Assembly: GCF_000247645.1 (NCBI RefSeq) | Contig: NZ_AHWA01000002.1 | Location: 124,001 to 188,000, forward strand | DNA length: 64,000 bases | Source: Salinibacterium sp. PAMC 21357 | GTDB taxonomy: Bacteria; Actinomycetota; Actinomycetes; Actinomycetales; Microbacteriaceae | Reading direction: 5' to 3' | Shown here: positions 1 through 6,884 of the stretch, piece after piece | Position numbering within the stretch: the first letter of the stretch is position 1 | Layout: the number at the start of each line of letters is the position of its first letter | Notes under the pieces: model-generated | What the model was told of the DNA's origin: nothing | The model's database searches: none | Seen by the model: the letters and a program-made list of their open reading frames with translations, nothing else | Position numbers and translations under genes: made by a program

Positions 1-125
1 TCGCGACCGTTGCGCGCCTCTCCCACGATCTCAAAGTCGGGCTGCGCACTGAGGATCACCCGAAAGCCCGCCCGCACTAACTCGTGGTCGTCGGCGAGCA
101 GAACCCGGATTGGTGAATCATTCAT
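1..125 (-). CDS. Response regulator, NarL/LuxR type (partial, N-terminal receiver)
   Basis: Only the first 41 codons lie in the window; the gene runs off the left edge. The reading begins [20 protein letters not shown], which is the start of a CheY-like receiver domain: the paired acidic residues DD precede the phospho-acceptor, which would lie beyond the edge. The start ATG (123-125) overlaps the last codons and stop of the upstream histidine kinase, so the two are translationally coupled and form a two-component system. The DDHELVR signature is typical of NarL/FixJ regulators with a C-terminal LuxR helix-turn-helix, but that half is not visible, so the output domain is inferred from the kinase type. 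Confidence 0.9.
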   Translation of the reverse strand, partial: MNDSPIRVLLADDHELVRAGFRVILSAQPDFEIVGEARNGR

Positions 126-1500
126 GCGCAGCATCTGCCTTTTCTCGCGCTGTGGGAAGTTCTGCGCGCACTAGATACCCGCCTCGCGACAGGGTGCGAA
201 GTTCCAACGTTCCTCCGACGGCATTGACGCGTTCCGCCATGCCGATCAGACCGAGGCCAGTGGATGATCGTCTGCTCGCCGAGCGCCCCGTATTGCTGAT
301 TTCGATCTCGACGCTGTGCTCGCTCCACCGCAATCGCACATCCGCCGTACCCGCTGGGCCGGCATGTTTGCGCGCGTTGGTGAGGGCCTCTTGGGCAATC
401 CGATAGAGGGTGACGGAGGTGGCGGCACTAATCGGATGCGCGTCGCCGAGTTCCTGAAATTGGGTCGGGAGTCCGGCTGCGCGACTGGAGTTAATGAGCT
501 CCCTAATACTGTGGAGGCCCAAGGTCGATGCCGCAGCGGTGTCCGTCTCGCGAGCGTCGGCATCGCGCAGGGTGCCCAGCAGGCGGTGCATTTCATCGAT
601 TGCCTGCCGTGACCCGCTCTCAACGGCCTCAAGCGATTGGGAGGCAGCATCCGCATCCGTTCTCAGCACAGTGCGGGCTGCCGCCGCTTGCACTCCCATG
701 ATGGAGACGTGGTGGGCGACAACGTCATGCAGCTCGCGCGCAATTCGTAGTCGTTCGATCGTTACCGCTTGCGCCGCAATAAGTTCACGTTCGCGCACCA
801 GCTCGAGTGAGCGTTCTTTGAGCGCTTGCCGTTCGAGTCGCGAATGGTAAGCGCGCTCCCCGAAATAGTAGGCGGCACCGAAGTAGAGAACGTTGGTCAG
901 CAGTTGGATGACAAGGTACGCGAGAAGCGGGGAAAATGCTCCGGCCCGCGAAAGTCCGCTGAGCGCATCAGGATCTGTCGTCGAACGAGCGATAGCGATC
1001 GCGAGCCACACAAACATCGCGGCGATGATGATGACTCTGATGAGTGTTGCGATGCGACGACGGGGCTCCCAGACCCCTACCGAGTAGATACCGATAAAGA
1101 GCGCAATATTGTTGAAGGTGATCTCAGGAACCTGGATTGTTGCGCCAAAAATGAAGACGGCAGACACGATAATCGCTACGAGTACTGGCCACTTACGGCG
1201 GTAGAGCAGGGGCAGCGCGATTAGTGCCGCCCACACCAGAGTAAGCACCGGTTCGGCGGGTTCGTCATAGAACCCAGCGATGCGATAGAGAACGGTGCTC
1301 AACGCTGTGCCAACAAACAGACCGACCGCTAAAACGACATCCCAACGCCCCACCGGGACAATTGCGGCGTCGAGTGCTGCGGCATCCGGGGTTGCGGCGT
1401 CGAGTGCTGCGGCATCCGGGGTTGCGGCGTCGAGTGTTGGGGCATCCGGGGTTGCGGCGTCAGGGCGGGGCTCTGTCGCCGTATTGATTTCCGTGCGCAT
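118..1500 (-). CDS. Sensor histidine kinase, NarX/DesK-like (HisKA_3)
   Basis: A 460-residue membrane kinase. Residues 1-50 are a Pro/Asp/Ala linker made of near-identical ten-residue units; about six hydrophobic segments follow (roughly 54-77, 85-100, 104-122, 130-144, 153-171, 192-215). Then come a coiled coil, a HisKA_3 dimerisation helix with phospho-acceptor His258 in [13 protein letters not shown], and a HATPase_c domain with N box around Asn375 and the G box STGLGLIGM near 414-421. It should autophosphorylate and pass phosphate to the overlapping response regulator. There is no recognisable extracellular ligand domain, so the signal is unknown. The start is uncertain: the AGGGG before ATG at 1500 is very close to it, and a GTG at 1353 just after the repeats would remove the linker. 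Confidence 0.9.
   Translation of the reverse strand: MRTEINTATEPRPDAATPDAPTLDAATPDAAALDAATPDAAALDAAIVPVGRWDVVLAVGLFVGTALSTVLYRIAGFYDEPAEPVLTLVWAALIALPLLYRRKWPVLVAIIVSAVFIFGATIQVPEITFNNIALFIGIYSVGVWEPRRRIATLIRVIIIAAMFVWLAIAIARSTTDPDALSGLSRAGAFSPLLAYLVIQLLTNVLYFGAAYYFGERAYHSRLERQALKERSLELVRERELIAAQAVTIERLRIARELHDVVAHHVSIMGVQAAAARTVLRTDADAASQSLEAVESGSRQAIDEMHRLLGTLRDADARETDTAAASTLGLHSIRELINSSRAAGLPTQFQELGDAHPISAATSVTLYRIAQEALTNARKHAGPAGTADVRLRWSEHSVEIEISNTGRSASRRSSTGLGLIGMAERVNAVGGTLELRTLSRGGYLVRAELPTAREKADAAHE
1363..1461. repeat. 30-bp tandem repeat inside the kinase 5' end
   Basis: About 3.3 copies of a 30-bp unit (for example 1381-1410 and 1411-1440, the second differing at two bases near its end, with partial copies on each side). 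The unit is a multiple of three and encodes repeated [10 protein letters not shown]-like decapeptides in the histidine kinase, so copy-number change keeps the frame. There are no spacers, so this is not a CRISPR. Confidence 0.9.
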
Positions 1501-1543
1501 GCCCCTAGAGTAACCGGCGGGCTGCTCTGTTAGTCGCTGGCCT

Positions 1544-2524
1544 TCACGCCGCGACTAACGGCTGCGACGGACTAACTGTTTCGATGTGGGCAAAGTGCCC
1601 AGCCCGTGCGGCCACTTGCTGCTGAGCGTGCGGAAGCATGTTCGCAAACCAGGCATCATCGCGGTCACTCACAAATACGTCCCGTTTTCCTCGTACTAAC
1701 GTGACGGGGCACTGAATTGTCGCCCACTGGTTTTCATCGTACTGACCGGCGGCCTGGGCACCGCGTACGAATGAACGCGGCCGCAGCTCGGATGCTAGCG
1801 AATCGATTACGGAGGCATCGATGTCATGCCAGTTCGCGAATAGTGGACTACTCAACGGGCCGAGCGCTCCCAAACGATGAAGGCCACGCACCAACCAGTT
1901 GCCCGCGGGGCCGATCGCTGAGAGGAAGCGCATTGCCCCCATCATTCCGGCCAACAAGGGAAGAACGGAGAAACGACGGAGCGGATGCCGCAGCACCGAC
2001 AGCGCTCCCGGTCCGGTCGCAGAGATTCCCGTCACGCTGAGCGTGCGCTCCGGATACCGGGCCGCGAGGCTCAGCGCGAGGTGGCCGCCGAGTGAGTGAC
2101 CGAACACATTCCAACGCGCAAAGCCCAGAGTTCTCGTGATGTGGGCGACGGCATCCACCATGTCTTCGACGGTTGTGCCGTCCTGAATGGTGCCGCTCTC
2201 TCCCCATCCGGGGAGGTCGACCGCAACGACGTTCTGCAGCGGTTCGCCAACATCGTGAGCGGCGCAGATGAGTGGCAGCCAGGTGGTCCAGGAACCAGCG
2301 GCACCGTGCAGCAACAGCGTTGCAGTGTCGGAAACGCCGACAGCGTTGGGGTTAACGTGCACAATGACATCGCCGAGCACGGTGGGCACGACCACGCGCG
2401 AAAAGCCCACGGTGGCGAGGTCGCTGGGGTCCCCGGCGCGGTAGCGGGTAGTGGAGGCGTGTGTCGAGTTCACACACGGTAGTTCGTAGCCCTCACGCCC
2501 GCAGTTTGCTCGCGATACCGCCAC
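1544..2524 (-). CDS. Alpha/beta hydrolase
   Basis: A 326-residue serine hydrolase of the alpha/beta fold. The oxyanion region HGAAG lies at 73-77, the nucleophile elbow GHSLGG has Ser144, an acid in RGKRDVFV near 260 and a catalytic His in AGHFAHIE near 310 complete the triad. The substrate cannot be told from sequence; the family includes esterases, C-C hydrolases and haloperoxidase-like enzymes. The frame opens with a GTG at 2524; a second GTG at 2473 is possible, and neither has a clear ribosome binding site. It starts 18 bases after the end of the rhodanese gene on the same strand and may be the last gene of the sulfur operon, or a separate unit with the kinase below it. Confidence 0.85.
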   Translation of the reverse strand: MAVSRANCGREGYELPCVNSTHASTTRYRAGDPSDLATVGFSRVVVPTVLGDVIVHVNPNAVGVSDTATLLLHGAAGSWTTWLPLICAAHDVGEPLQNVVAVDLPGWGESGTIQDGTTVEDMVDAVAHITRTLGFARWNVFGHSLGGHLALSLAARYPERTLSVTGISATGPGALSVLRHPLRRFSVLPLLAGMMGAMRFLSAIGPAGNWLVRGLHRLGALGPLSSPLFANWHDIDASVIDSLASELRPRSFVRGAQAAGQYDENQWATIQCPVTLVRGKRDVFVSDRDDAWFANMLPHAQQQVAARAGHFAHIETVSPSQPLVAA

Positions 2525-2542
2525 TAACCCGTATCACTCGCG

Positions 2543-2905
2543 CTACTGCACGACCTCAATCTGCGTTGCGGAGGCCGCATCGCCGATCGAGCCGAGATCA
2601 ATTACATTCTCAAAGCCAGCGTCTTGCATCATTGCGACGGCCTGACCTGAGCGGTTGCCCGATTTGCAGTAGACCGCGTATTCAGCATCCGGGTCGAGAG
2701 TAGGAAGTGCTGCAGCAAATTGGCCACCCGTGAGGTCGAGCAGATTGGCGCCATCAAGGTGGCCTTGCGAATATTCTGCGGGAGTGCGCACGTCAATGAG
2801 GATGGTGTCAGCACTGAGTTCGATCGGATCGCTCGCTGCCGAGCATCCGGCGATCGACGCCAGTACGACGAGGGATCCGGCGAGAGCGGTGAGGGGACGA
2901 AACAT
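2543..2905 (-). CDS. Rhodanese-like lipoprotein
   Basis: A 120-residue exported single-domain sulfurtransferase. A signal peptide ends in the lipobox SIAGC, so the mature protein should be a lipid-anchored outer-face protein. The rhodanese domain covers about 30-115, with DVRTPAEYSQGHLDGA and the active-site loop YCKSGNRSGQ, where the cysteine would carry a persulfide. A strong AAGGAG sits before the ATG. It lies downstream of the TauE/SafE exporter and the CstB-like protein, which suggests extracytoplasmic sulfur transfer in the same module. Maturation needs Lgt and LspA, whose genes are not in the window. Confidence 0.92.
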   Translation of the reverse strand: MFRPLTALAGSLVVLASIAGCSAASDPIELSADTILIDVRTPAEYSQGHLDGANLLDLTGGQFAAALPTLDPDAEYAVYCKSGNRSGQAVAMMQDAGFENVIDLGSIGDAASATQIEVVQ

Positions 2906-2998
2906 TTTTTCTCCTTGTGAATCGAGTGGTTATTCGGATGCCCGGCAGGTATCGCCGGGGCAGTACTGGGGCGGTGTCGGCGTTGCCGGTACCAACGA

Positions 2999-3787
2999 TC
3001 ACCCTCCTGTCGCGAGGGGGATCAACTGCGGAATTTCTTGCACAAGGACGAAGGCACCAATGACGAGCACGAAGATTCCGAATCCTTTGCGCAGAGCAGT
3101 TTCGGGAATACGGCCAGCGAGGGCTGCGCCGACGAAGGAACCCGCGACGGCGATCGCCGTAAACGCGAGGATGGTGGGCCACGGCAGCTCAACAGTGAAA
3201 AGGTGAGCGGCTAGACCTGCCGACGACTGCATCGCGATGATGAGTAGGGAGGTGCCGATAGCGACAGCAACCGGGAGTCCGCCAAGAAGGGTTAGTGCGG
3301 GAACAATGAGGAATCCGCCTCCAGCGCCGACGAGCCCTGCGGCAATTCCCACGAAGAAGCCGTCGCGAATAATTCGAACGACGGGAAGCTTCGCCGGCTC
3401 GTCAACCGATCCGGCTGGCACCTTTCTGCGGCCGCGGATCATGGCGGTTGCGGTGGCAACCATCATTGCCGCGAAGAGAACCATGAGGATCGTGCCGGGG
3501 ATGAAGCCTCCGACGATACCTCCGGTGAACGCGCCCGCCATCCCGGCGACACCGAAGATCAGGCCAGTGCGCCAGCGCACTCGACCGGCTCGGGCGTGAT
3601 GAAACACGCTCACAGCGCTCGTGACTCCGACGACAAAGAGGGAGGCGGAGATTGCCTGCTGCGGCTCCATCCCGACGACGTAGGTCAGGATGGGCACAGT
3701 GAGAATCGAGCCGCCCCCGCCGAGCATCCCGAGGGAAACGCCCACGAGCACGGCGAGGAACAGCGCGATGATCAGATTCGGCTCCAT
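2999..3787 (-). CDS. TauE/SafE-family sulfite/anion exporter
   Basis: A 262-residue polytopic membrane protein with about eight hydrophobic segments and the two half-repeats of the TauE/SafE (DUF81) family: LGMLGGGGSILTVPILTYV near 20-38 and GLVGAGGGFLIVPALTLLG near 155-173. The family exports sulfite, sulfoacetate or related anions. It begins 9 bases after the CstB-like gene ends, without a strong ribosome binding site, so translation is probably coupled. In CstR-type operons such a protein is expected to remove the sulfite made by persulfide oxidation; this role is inferred from context. Confidence 0.9.
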   Translation of the reverse strand: MEPNLIIALFLAVLVGVSLGMLGGGGSILTVPILTYVVGMEPQQAISASLFVVGVTSAVSVFHHARAGRVRWRTGLIFGVAGMAGAFTGGIVGGFIPGTILMVLFAAMMVATATAMIRGRRKVPAGSVDEPAKLPVVRIIRDGFFVGIAAGLVGAGGGFLIVPALTLLGGLPVAVAIGTSLLIIAMQSSAGLAAHLFTVELPWPTILAFTAIAVAGSFVGAALAGRIPETALRKGFGIFVLVIGAFVLVQEIPQLIPLATGG

Positions 3788-3796
3788 GGTGGCGCG

Positions 3797-5206
3797 CTAG
3801 ACCGCGGGTACGGCACCAGGGGTTGCGAGCCAACTGAGGTAGGAGCCGTCGAGTTCGGCAACGTGATAGCCAGCGCGACGTAGGGCACTCGCGGCCACGC
3901 TGTTACGCACTCCGCTCTGGCAGTACGTCACGATGGTCCCTTCCTTGGGCAGTTGGTCGAGCGACCATAGGACGCGGCCGCCGCTCAGCTGTTGGGCCCC
4001 GGGGATGTGGCCGTCGGCGAACTCTGTCTTGTTGCGAACGTCGAGGAGCATAACTCGGTCGACATCATCGAGCTCGGCAGGGGATACCAACTCGGGCACG
4101 ACGAGGTTGAGGCCGTCGAGGGTACGAACGAATCCGCTGACGGTATCGATGCCGACCCGCACAAGGTGGTTGCGCAATTCCTCGGCGTGCGTGAGATCGC
4201 TTGCCAGCAGGATGACGGGGCGCGTCTCGGTCTCGGGGTTGTAGACCCAAGCACCGTAGCTTGCCGCTTTCTCGGGGCCGGGCACATTGAGTGATCGCGG
4301 CACTGTTCCACGGTGGACCTCGGCGTTGTTGCGAGTGTCGATGAGGATCGCGTTGTCAGCGTCGAGCGCCGCGGCGACCTCTTCGGTCGTGTACTCCTGT
4401 AGGTCAGCGACTGCGCCCATGACCTGCGGGCCCTGACGGTTCTGAATTTTCATTCGGGCGAAGTAGGCGTGTGCATCTGGTTGACCGTTGAGCAGCTCGT
4501 CGATGAAGCCCTGCTCGTCGTTGTTCGCGAGGTAGCGGCTCCACCACGCAAACGCACGTTCGTAGCCGACCGTAGTGGTCGGGATGGCGCCGAGTGCTTT
4601 TCCGCAGGCGCTTCCGGCACCGTGTGCCGGGAGCACCTGCACGTAGTCCGGAAGGCTGAGAAACCGGTCGCGCAGGCTCACGAAGATCTCTTTGGCGCCG
4701 TCAAAACGAGTATCGACACCGCCGGCTGCTTCATCGAGGAGGTCGGGGCGTCCAACGTCGCCAACGAAGACGAAGTCGCCACTGAGCATGAAGCCGGGAG
4801 CGTCCGCCTGAGCGCCGTCGGTCACGAGGAAGGAGAGGTGTTCGGGCGTGTGCCCGGGGGTGTGGACGGCCCGCAGCGTGATGTTGCCGAGGGAGATGGT
4901 GTGATTGTCCTTCATCCGCACCGCGCCATCGAAGGCGCTGCCGTAGGTCCAGTCGGGCCCACCTTCGTCGGATACGAAAATCTGCGCACCCGTGCGGGCG
5001 GCAAGTTCTCGCGTGCCCGACAGGTAATCAGCGTGAATGTGCGTTTCGGTGACGGCCGTGATGGTCATCCCGTTTTTGGCAGCGATTTCACGATAAATGT
5101 CGAGGTCGCGACGGGGGTCAACGACGATCGCTTCGCCCTTGGCTTGGCAACCGATGAAGTAGCTGGCCTGAGCGAGGTCGGTGTCATAAATGCGTTCGAG
5201 AAGCAT
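3797..5206 (-). CDS. CstB-like persulfide dioxygenase: metallo-beta-lactamase fold plus two rhodanese domains
   Basis: A 469-residue protein. The N-terminal metallo-beta-lactamase domain (1-250) has THIHADY (His56, His58, Asp60), HTPGHT near 115-120 and GDVGRPDL from Asp150; the residue that is His in dinuclear relatives is Tyr, consistent with the single-iron ETHE1/CstB group. A first rhodanese domain (about 285-370) has DTRNNAEVHRGTV but no active cysteine, LLASDLTHA standing where the loop should be. The second (about 378-465) has YCQSGVRNS with Cys429. This MBL, inactive-rhodanese, active-rhodanese order is the layout of staphylococcal CstB, which oxidises low-molecular-weight persulfides to thiosulfate. 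AAAGGAG precedes the ATG. Product assignment is by architecture and neighbours. Confidence 0.9.
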   Translation of the reverse strand: MLLERIYDTDLAQASYFIGCQAKGEAIVVDPRRDLDIYREIAAKNGMTITAVTETHIHADYLSGTRELAARTGAQIFVSDEGGPDWTYGSAFDGAVRMKDNHTISLGNITLRAVHTPGHTPEHLSFLVTDGAQADAPGFMLSGDFVFVGDVGRPDLLDEAAGGVDTRFDGAKEIFVSLRDRFLSLPDYVQVLPAHGAGSACGKALGAIPTTTVGYERAFAWWSRYLANNDEQGFIDELLNGQPDAHAYFARMKIQNRQGPQVMGAVADLQEYTTEEVAAALDADNAILIDTRNNAEVHRGTVPRSLNVPGPEKAASYGAWVYNPETETRPVILLASDLTHAEELRNHLVRVGIDTVSGFVRTLDGLNLVVPELVSPAELDDVDRVMLLDVRNKTEFADGHIPGAQQLSGGRVLWSLDQLPKEGTIVTYCQSGVRNSVAASALRRAGYHVAELDGSYLSWLATPGAVPAV

Positions 5207-5285
5207 TATTACTCCTTTGAGTGAAGGCTATGTCCGGGGGGAGGAAGGGGGGTAACGACGGTGTCGGGTCCCCAGCGCGACGAAG

Positions 5286-5319
5286 TAGCGGTGGTGCTGG
5301 GTTAGCGGTGGTGCTGAGT
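5286..5319. repeat. 17-bp direct repeat, two copies
   Basis: Two adjacent 17-bp units, TAGCGGTGGTGCTGGGT at 5286-5302 and TAGCGGTGGTGCTGAGT at 5303-5319, one mismatch apart, followed by TAGC. They lie just downstream of the 37-residue cysteine-rich gene (read on the minus strand) and before the CstB-like gene. No hairpin with a T-run is seen; function unknown. Confidence 0.75.
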
Positions 5320-5432
5320 TAGCAGGTGCAACGGTCGCGTTCGGCGACGTTCGCAAGGGCATCCTCGATATGTTCTCCGCAGCCAGCCCAGGTGGGTTTA
5401 CCGCAGTTCTGGCAGGTGACTTGTGCGCACAT
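5319..5432 (-). CDS. Small cysteine-rich protein, 37 residues (paralogue of the neighbour)
   Basis: A short gene easily missed by gene finders. It reads MCAQVTCQNCGKPTWAGC then GEHIEDALANVAERDRCTC. It has a good ribosome binding site (AGGAG five bases before the ATG) and sits eight bases after the end of the 61-residue gene, with which it shares the pattern MC-x2-VTC-x2-CGK-x-TWAGCG-x-HI. Seven cysteines in 37 residues suggest metal binding or thiol chemistry, with a C-terminal CTC as an extra pair. It lies in the putative CstR-controlled sulfur operon. I recognise no named function; a zinc ribbon-like fold or persulfide carrier are guesses from composition and context. Confidence 0.85.
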   Translation of the reverse strand: MCAQVTCQNCGKPTWAGCGEHIEDALANVAERDRCTC

Positions 5433-5440
5433 GTGGTCTC

Positions 5441-5626
5441 CTAACGACCGAAGAGGCGGGCAAAGAAGCCGCCTTTATTGGATTTGGCGGCGTCAATCTC
5501 TGACTGAGTGTGTTTGCCGTTGCACCAGTTGGATGCGGGCACACTGCGCTTGATGGACTGGATGTGGTCTCCGCATCCGGCCCACGTTGTTTTCCCGCAT
5601 ACGCGGCACGTGACTGCTCTGCACAT
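5441..5626 (-). CDS. Small cysteine-rich protein, 61 residues
   Basis: First gene of the minus-strand sulfur operon. The N-terminal third, MCRAVTCRVCGKTTWAGCG, has cysteines in a C-x4-C-x2-C-x7-C spacing; a further cysteine lies in NWCNGK, and the tail ends in a basic, aromatic GGFFARLFGR that may be a docking or membrane-contact helix. A weak AGAG precedes the ATG. The next gene encodes a shorter paralogue sharing the core. Both lie directly downstream of the two CsoR/CstR-type palindromes. The family is, as far as I know, uncharacterised; a role in handling sulfane sulfur or metal is inferred only from cysteines and neighbours. Confidence 0.85.
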   Translation of the reverse strand: MCRAVTCRVCGKTTWAGCGDHIQSIKRSVPASNWCNGKHTQSEIDAAKSNKGGFFARLFGR

Positions 5627-5660
5627 AACTCTGCTTTCGATCGACTGACTGTACGAATTT

Positions 5661-5676
5661 ATACCCTAGGGGGTAT
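5661..5676. promoter_or_regulatory. Putative CstR/CsoR operator 1
   Basis: ATACCCTAGGGGGTAT is an inverted repeat with ATACCC and GGGTAT arms. CsoR-family operators have this G-tract plus A/T-flank form. It lies between the divergent cysteine-rich gene (start 5626) and the repressor gene (start 5766), so it could control both. Confidence 0.75.
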
Positions 5677-5685
5677 GATGAGACT

Positions 5686-5701
5686 ATACCCCACGGGGTA
5701 T
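5686..5701. promoter_or_regulatory. Putative CstR/CsoR operator 2
   Basis: ATACCCCACGGGGTAT is a palindrome with perfect seven-base arms around a central AC. Its centre is 25 bases from that of operator 1. Two sites suggest binding of two tetramers and tight autoregulated control of the divergent sulfur operon. Confidence 0.8.
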
Positions 5702-5765
5702 CCAAACTGTCAAATCGCACGCGAGACACCCAAGACGCCCGAGACACGAGAGAAACGAGAGAACT

Positions 5766-6056
5766 ATGGTTCCCCAGGCAGCCGAAGCATCGATGCTCAC
5801 TGATGCTGAGACGCAAAAGAAGATTGCGAACCGCCTGCGTCGTGCACAAGGACAATTGGGGGCACTCATCACCACGGTAGAAAGCGGTGCAGGATGCCGT
5901 GACGTAGTGCACCAACTGTCCGCGGTGTCGAAAGCGCTAGACCGGGCGGGGTTCCTCGTCATCTCTCAAGCGATGAGGGAATGCCTCATCAACCCGGATG
6001 CTGAAGGCTCGCCTCAGTCAGAGGAGATCGAGAAACTCTTCCTGTCTCTCGCGTGA
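5766..6056 (+). CDS. CsoR-family repressor, probable persulfide sensor (CstR-like)
   Basis: A 96-residue all-helical DUF156 repressor. The family motif is clear: NRLRRAQGQLGALI at 22-35, Cys44 in GAGCRDVV, and Cys73 in MRECL. Aligned to M. tuberculosis CsoR (Cys36, His61, Cys65), the two cysteines are kept but the histidine position is Ala69, so the copper site is incomplete. Sensors with the cysteine pair but no histidine, such as S. aureus CstR, form di-, tri- or tetrasulfide cross-links with persulfides and release DNA. The gene faces the CstB-like operon across two matching palindromes, which supports that role. A second Met at residue 10 is an alternative start. Confidence 0.92.
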   Translation: MVPQAAEASMLTDAETQKKIANRLRRAQGQLGALITTVESGAGCRDVVHQLSAVSKALDRAGFLVISQAMRECLINPDAEGSPQSEEIEKLFLSLA

Positions 6057-6059
6057 TCG

Positions 6060-6707
6060 CTAGGAGGGGCTGGCAGCAAGGATGAGGCGTGCGAGCTCGA
6101 GGATCGGTCCGCGTAGCGCTGTGGTGAGAATCGCGAAGACCAAGATGTTGAGCACAACGGTGCCCCAGAAGGCTTGCCGAAAAGAAACCTTCTGCGTTTT
6201 GTGGCGCAGGCGTTGCTGGGCGACAAGCGCTCCGGGCCAGCCGCCAAAGAGTCCCAAGCCGAGCAGGGCGCTTTCTGTCACGCGCCATTGCTTTGTCTGC
6301 GCAGCCTTTTTATCGGCGGCATAGGCGCCATAGGTGATGAGGCTCATCAGCAGATAGAGCGCGGCAAATAACCACGGGAGTGCACCAATCGCGGTGACGA
6401 TGCCGATCGCGACGGCGAAGGTCACTAAGACTACGTAGCTCATACCTCCGGGGCGGCTTTTGCGCGTGCGGAGCGGCCTGCCTGAGGCCGCGAGATAGCG
6501 AATGTTGCGAGCCCGCACTTTGTCTTCGTTCGTGCGTTCAACGGCGAAGCTGAGTCGTTCACCGGGCGCCGGGCGGGCGTCACGGGGAGGGAATGCTGAA
6601 ATGTGGGCGAAAATTCGCTCACCGTCATCGAGGGTGACGAAACCGAACCCGCGTTCATCGTTCCACGATGCTAAGACGCCTTCACTGCGTGTGCGTCGCG
6701 AACTCAT
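6060..6707 (-). CDS. Cold-shock domain plus DUF1294 membrane protein
   Basis: A 215-residue protein converging on the repressor gene with only three bases between the stops. Residues 1-65 form a cold-shock (CSD) domain with the RNA-binding pattern GFGFVTLDDGERIFAHISAF; three hydrophobic segments follow, covering a DUF1294 domain with the conserved AADKKAAQTKQWRVTE and GGWPGALVAQQRLRHKTQK. The fusion is common in bacteria, but its job is unknown. The ATG at 6707 was chosen because cold-shock homologues begin at this point; the frame stays open upstream to 6746. Confidence 0.88.
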   Translation of the reverse strand: MSSRRTRSEGVLASWNDERGFGFVTLDDGERIFAHISAFPPRDARPAPGERLSFAVERTNEDKVRARNIRYLAASGRPLRTRKSRPGGMSYVVLVTFAVAIGIVTAIGALPWLFAALYLLMSLITYGAYAADKKAAQTKQWRVTESALLGLGLFGGWPGALVAQQRLRHKTQKVSFRQAFWGTVVLNILVFAILTTALRGPILELARLILAASPS

Positions 6708-6884
6708 ACTCCGAGGGTAACCTGCGCACCGTGCTGGCTCGGCCACGGCATACCCATCGATGCGCTGTGATCTACGGCAATGCAGTGAATGCTCCTACAC
6801 TGAGCGAACAAGCTCCTTGACGAGCGCGACCTCAACGTACGGATCATCCAGCACCATCCATCGCGATCACAGACAGGAAACCTC

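Noticed and set aside
1363-1461. Regular 30-bp repeats as a CRISPR array
   Set aside because: The copies are directly adjacent with no spacers and are in frame within a kinase gene.
2940-2962. GC-rich inverted repeat between the TauE and rhodanese genes as a terminator
   Set aside because: No T-run follows and the genes are probably one operon; it may only be local GC bias.
4469-5224. 251-codon open frame on the plus strand
   Set aside because: It is antisense to the CstB-like gene, whose domains are unmistakable; no family resemblance in the shadow.
5766-6056. Copper-sensing CsoR as the label for the repressor
   Set aside because: The histidine of the copper site is replaced by alanine and the neighbours are sulfur genes, not copper pumps.
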